From Oscillospiraceae bacterium (lineage in GTDB: Bacteria > Bacillota > Clostridia > Oscillospirales > Ruminococcaceae): a stretch of DNA of 5,966 bases. The notes below the pieces were generated by a model. It saw nothing but the letters and a program-made list of their open reading frames with translations, had not been told where the DNA came from and did no database searches. Below, one piece after another: positions 3,854-5,966 of the stretch (within the stretch, counting starts at the first letter, position 1; each line of letters opens with the position of its first letter). Where the stretch lies: assembly GCA_031281115.1 (NCBI GenBank), contig JAITFV010000306.1:1-5966 (forward strand), written 5' to 3'. A program made the position numbers and the translations under genes.

Positions 3854-5966
3854 TCAAGTCCAACCCTCAAATCCCCATGCAAGTATTACTGTACCGCTAC
3901 GAGTAACAATATAGCTACCGTGGTTGTCATAATTATTACCCGAAACAACCCGCCCTGCATTAACATCTAAAGAAATACCTGTGAAAAACTCACTTGGCAC
4001 TGTGACTTGTACTTGTTTTTCAAAGCTGAAAAGCCATGATTTTCCGCTTGCTCCGCGAGTGGCTCTGACAACACTACCGTCACTTAATTTTATTTCGTTA
4101 GCTGAAATAAATTGTCCTGTGATATTTGAGGAAGATGTTGCAATGGGGGCAGTTGTTGAGGGTGTGTTGATTGTCGGCGTTGCGGTTGTTGTCGCGGGTG
4201 CGAACTCAACAAAAGCGATTTCGTTTGCGGCAAGCCTTACAGATGATGATTGCCTGTCGCTTAATCTTCCGCTATTCATGTTAATTACTCTAAAATTAAC
4301 CCTTTCGCCGTTTCTATTATTTATGGATATTGTTTGAGTGTTTCTGCCCAAATTAATTAAATATGCTCTCGTTATTGTTTCTCCGTTTTCGCGGTATGTG
4401 ACTGTTCTAAACTCAATATTATTACTCGTTGTCATAAAAGCAGGTTTAACACTTGACTGCCAGTTTTGTGAAGCCGAAAATACGTTGATTCCGTTATTCC
4501 TAAGTTCGTTTAATCTTCTTTGTATAGCTTGTGAATACGTTCCCGTGGGTGTTACTATGGTTTTAGCTGATATACTGCTGTTTTCCAATAACATTTTCTC
4601 GGTTATAAAGCCTACATTCGTATTTCCCATAAAATTGGATTCTTCAAAAATCCTGTACATACTTTCGATTATTGATTGGTTTGCATTGCCGTGCATTTTA
4701 GATTCGGGATATAAAATCAAAATGTCGTAGTTTTTATTTCTGCTAAAACGCGCAAGAAAATCTATATTTTCCTCGATAATAAAACTGGTATTCACGAGTT
4801 CTGCCCATGAGATTGGCATATTCGTTATTTGATGTTGCCAACCCTCGTCAGACACATTAGAACCGCTATTGGGGCGGTCTGCGACCCACGCAGTGAACCC
4901 ACCTGTCATTCCTCGTAAGACTTGGTGCATGAGCGCGGTTGAAACATAGTTTTGCGGTAAAGAATTTTCTTTAAAATGCACAGAAGATATTCCGTGCCAT
5001 TCGCTTGAAAAAATTGGGTTATTGCTTGTTGAAACGTGCATATTTGTAACAAGAACGCTGTTTATCCAGTCGTAACTATAATAAGATTGTGTTTTGGGGC
5101 TGATATGTATTGTTTTAGGAGTGCTGTACAAAGATATTCCGTTCATAGTTACGATGTCTGCAAGTTCGGGCAATGAAATTCGAGAGGGGACACTGTACCA
5201 ATTATCATCACCCTTATGATGAATAAGGGCTTCATCTGTTTTCAAATATGTGTTAATTGAATTTGCTTTAAAAATATCTGCCAAAGGTTGGAAAAATTCC
5301 CTATATTTGCCGCTTTGCAGTCTTGGTTCGTTTCCTAAATCTACGGCTAAAACATTTTTAGAGTTCTTAATTTCATCAGAAAGATTTCTTGCGTTTCGCT
5401 GTATTAAGGTTTGATTAGCCGAGCCTTCGTCAACGATACCAAGCGGTTCATCGCGTTTATAAACTAAAAGAATATCGACAAGAAAACCATTACTGCTTGC
5501 ACTTTGTAAGGCTGTTTTATAATTCCCACCAGGTCTGCCGTTAGATTGAACATCAGCGGCTCCCGACAGAATATTTAAACCCATATTACGGTGCGCGCTC
5601 ATGTTGTTACTGAACGGCTCAATTTTCTCCGACCAAATAATCCCACGAGGAAATGTTGACTGACCGCTTTCATTAACCCAAACACCGTTTCTGTACTCCC
5701 CACCCGTTAAGGTTCTGTGTCTGCTTAGGAAAAAATTATTACTGTCAAAATCTCTTATAGCCTGTTCCAAAATCGTTTTTGTTTCACGCAGCAGTTTATT
5801 TGCGTTGGCTCTGTCACCCCTGTCTATATCCTGCCCTGCGTATAATAATGACAGACGAGCAACTTCAAGGGTTGATATGAGGACAACAGGTTTTAAATTT
5901 CTTTCTTCATACTGTTTTAATCTTTCTTCAAGTTCATTGCAAAGCCTTCTAACCTCTAAAAGCGTT
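3854..5966 (-). CDS. Clan GH-A glycoside hydrolase, multidomain, 5' end outside window
   Basis: The frame is open from the TGA at 3854-3856 to the right edge: at least 703 residues, start not seen. A TTG at 5770 is internal, since the frame runs on for 65 codons before it without a stop. The N-terminal part (5965 to about 5740) is helical and charged. Then comes a TIM-barrel of clan GH-A type: DLGNEP gives the acid/base Glu (codon 5327-5329) at strand 4 and SSEWHG the nucleophile Glu (5000-5002) at strand 7, 109 residues later, followed by GGFTAWV. A Rossmann-like segment starting NYDILILYPES (about 4740-4460) recalls the trimerisation domain of GH42 beta-galactosidases. A beta-rich region follows, then a Thr/Pro/Ser linker (about 4198-4124) and an unrecognised C-terminal beta domain of about 89 residues ending in GFEGWT. 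The linker suggests an exported enzyme, but any signal peptide is beyond the window. Substrate and exact GH family are undecided; GH42-like or GH5-like are the options. Confidence 0.75.
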   Translation of the reverse strand, partial: TLLEVRRLCNELEERLKQYEERNLKPVVLISTLEVARLSLLYAGQDIDRGDRANANKLLRETKTILEQAIRDFDSNNFFLSRHRTLTGGEYRNGVWVNESGQSTFPRGIIWSEKIEPFSNNMSAHRNMGLNILSGAADVQSNGRPGGNYKTALQSASSNGFLVDILLVYKRDEPLGIVDEGSANQTLIQRNARNLSDEIKNSKNVLAVDLGNEPRLQSGKYREFFQPLADIFKANSINTYLKTDEALIHHKGDDNWYSVPSRISLPELADIVTMNGISLYSTPKTIHISPKTQSYYSYDWINSVLVTNMHVSTSNNPIFSSEWHGISSVHFKENSLPQNYVSTALMHQVLRGMTGGFTAWVADRPNSGSNVSDEGWQHQITNMPISWAELVNTSFIIEENIDFLARFSRNKNYDILILYPESKMHGNANQSIIESMYRIFEESNFMGNTNVGFITEKMLLENSSISAKTIVTPTGTYSQAIQRRLNELRNNGINVFSASQNWQSSVKPAFMTTSNNIEFRTVTYRENGETITRAYLINLGRNTQTISINNRNGERVNFRVINMNSGRLSDRQSSSVRLAANEIAFVEFAPATTTATPTINTPSTTAPIATSSSNITGQFISANEIKLSDGSVVRATRGASGKSWLFSFEKQVQVTVPSEFFTGISLDVNAGRVVSGNNYDNHGSYIVTRSGTVILAWGFEGWT

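Noticed and set aside
2024..3857. ACAATATCAA at 2024-2033 and 3848-3857 as flanking attachment sites
   Set aside because: Ten bases of AT-rich sequence, with ACAATATC also at 2096-2103; expected by chance and not tied to arm-type sites.
3981..4730. Two plus-strand open frames (3981-4337 and 4338-4730) opposite the hydrolase
   Set aside because: They are antisense shadows of a well-supported gene, with no Shine-Dalgarno or recognisable protein features.
3854..5770. A hydrolase gene starting with TTG at 5770
   Set aside because: The reading frame remains open upstream to the window edge, so the TTG is internal.

Overview
The window looks like the maintenance and mobilisation region of a mobile element (mobilizable plasmid or integrative element) from an AT-rich bacterium, abutting a large carbohydrate-active enzyme gene. 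The host cannot be named from the sequence. Low G+C, strong purine-rich Shine-Dalgarno sites (AAGGGGA, AAAGGGGGA), at least one TTG start and a fibre-degrading-type glycoside hydrolase fit a gut or rumen anaerobe (Firmicutes or Spirochaetes are candidates); this is inference.

Layout. (1) 14-859, plus strand: a small basic coiled-coil protein resembling relaxosome accessory proteins (TraD/MobC type), then a two-gene toxin-antitoxin cassette with an unrecognised 71-aa antitoxin candidate overlapping a ParE/RelE-fold toxin. (2) 866-903: a hairpin terminator that reads best on the minus strand. (3) 914-1783, minus strand: an adenine-methyltransferase-like protein with a clear SAM-binding half, no visible NPPY catalytic motif, and a C-terminal QLSLF matching the canonical sliding-clamp-binding pentapeptide. 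(4) 1784-2134: a 351-base AT-rich control region with a possible 41-codon hydrophobic small ORF, repeats of TTCGYGTTTT, two inverted repeats, and two overlapping sigma70-type promoters offset by 8 bases that drive parA. (5) 2135-3772, plus strand: three overlapping genes, parA (type Ib ATPase), a ribbon-helix-helix partner, and a catalytic-domain-only tyrosine recombinase. (6) 3753-3793: a probable bidirectional terminator. (7) 3854-5966, minus strand: a clan GH-A glycoside hydrolase whose reading frame stays open to the right edge, so its start lies outside the window.

How it fits together. parA and the ribbon-helix-helix gene form a compact type Ib partition system, with the upstream repeats as probable centromere and operator. 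The recombinase translated from the same message could resolve multimers so that partition has separate copies to move. The toxin-antitoxin pair would stabilise the element and the first gene suggests transfer. The methyltransferase-like protein may be recruited to replication forks by its clamp motif. The glycoside hydrolase is convergent to this module and may be cargo or flanking DNA. No replication gene, relaxase, rRNA, tRNA or CRISPR array is visible.
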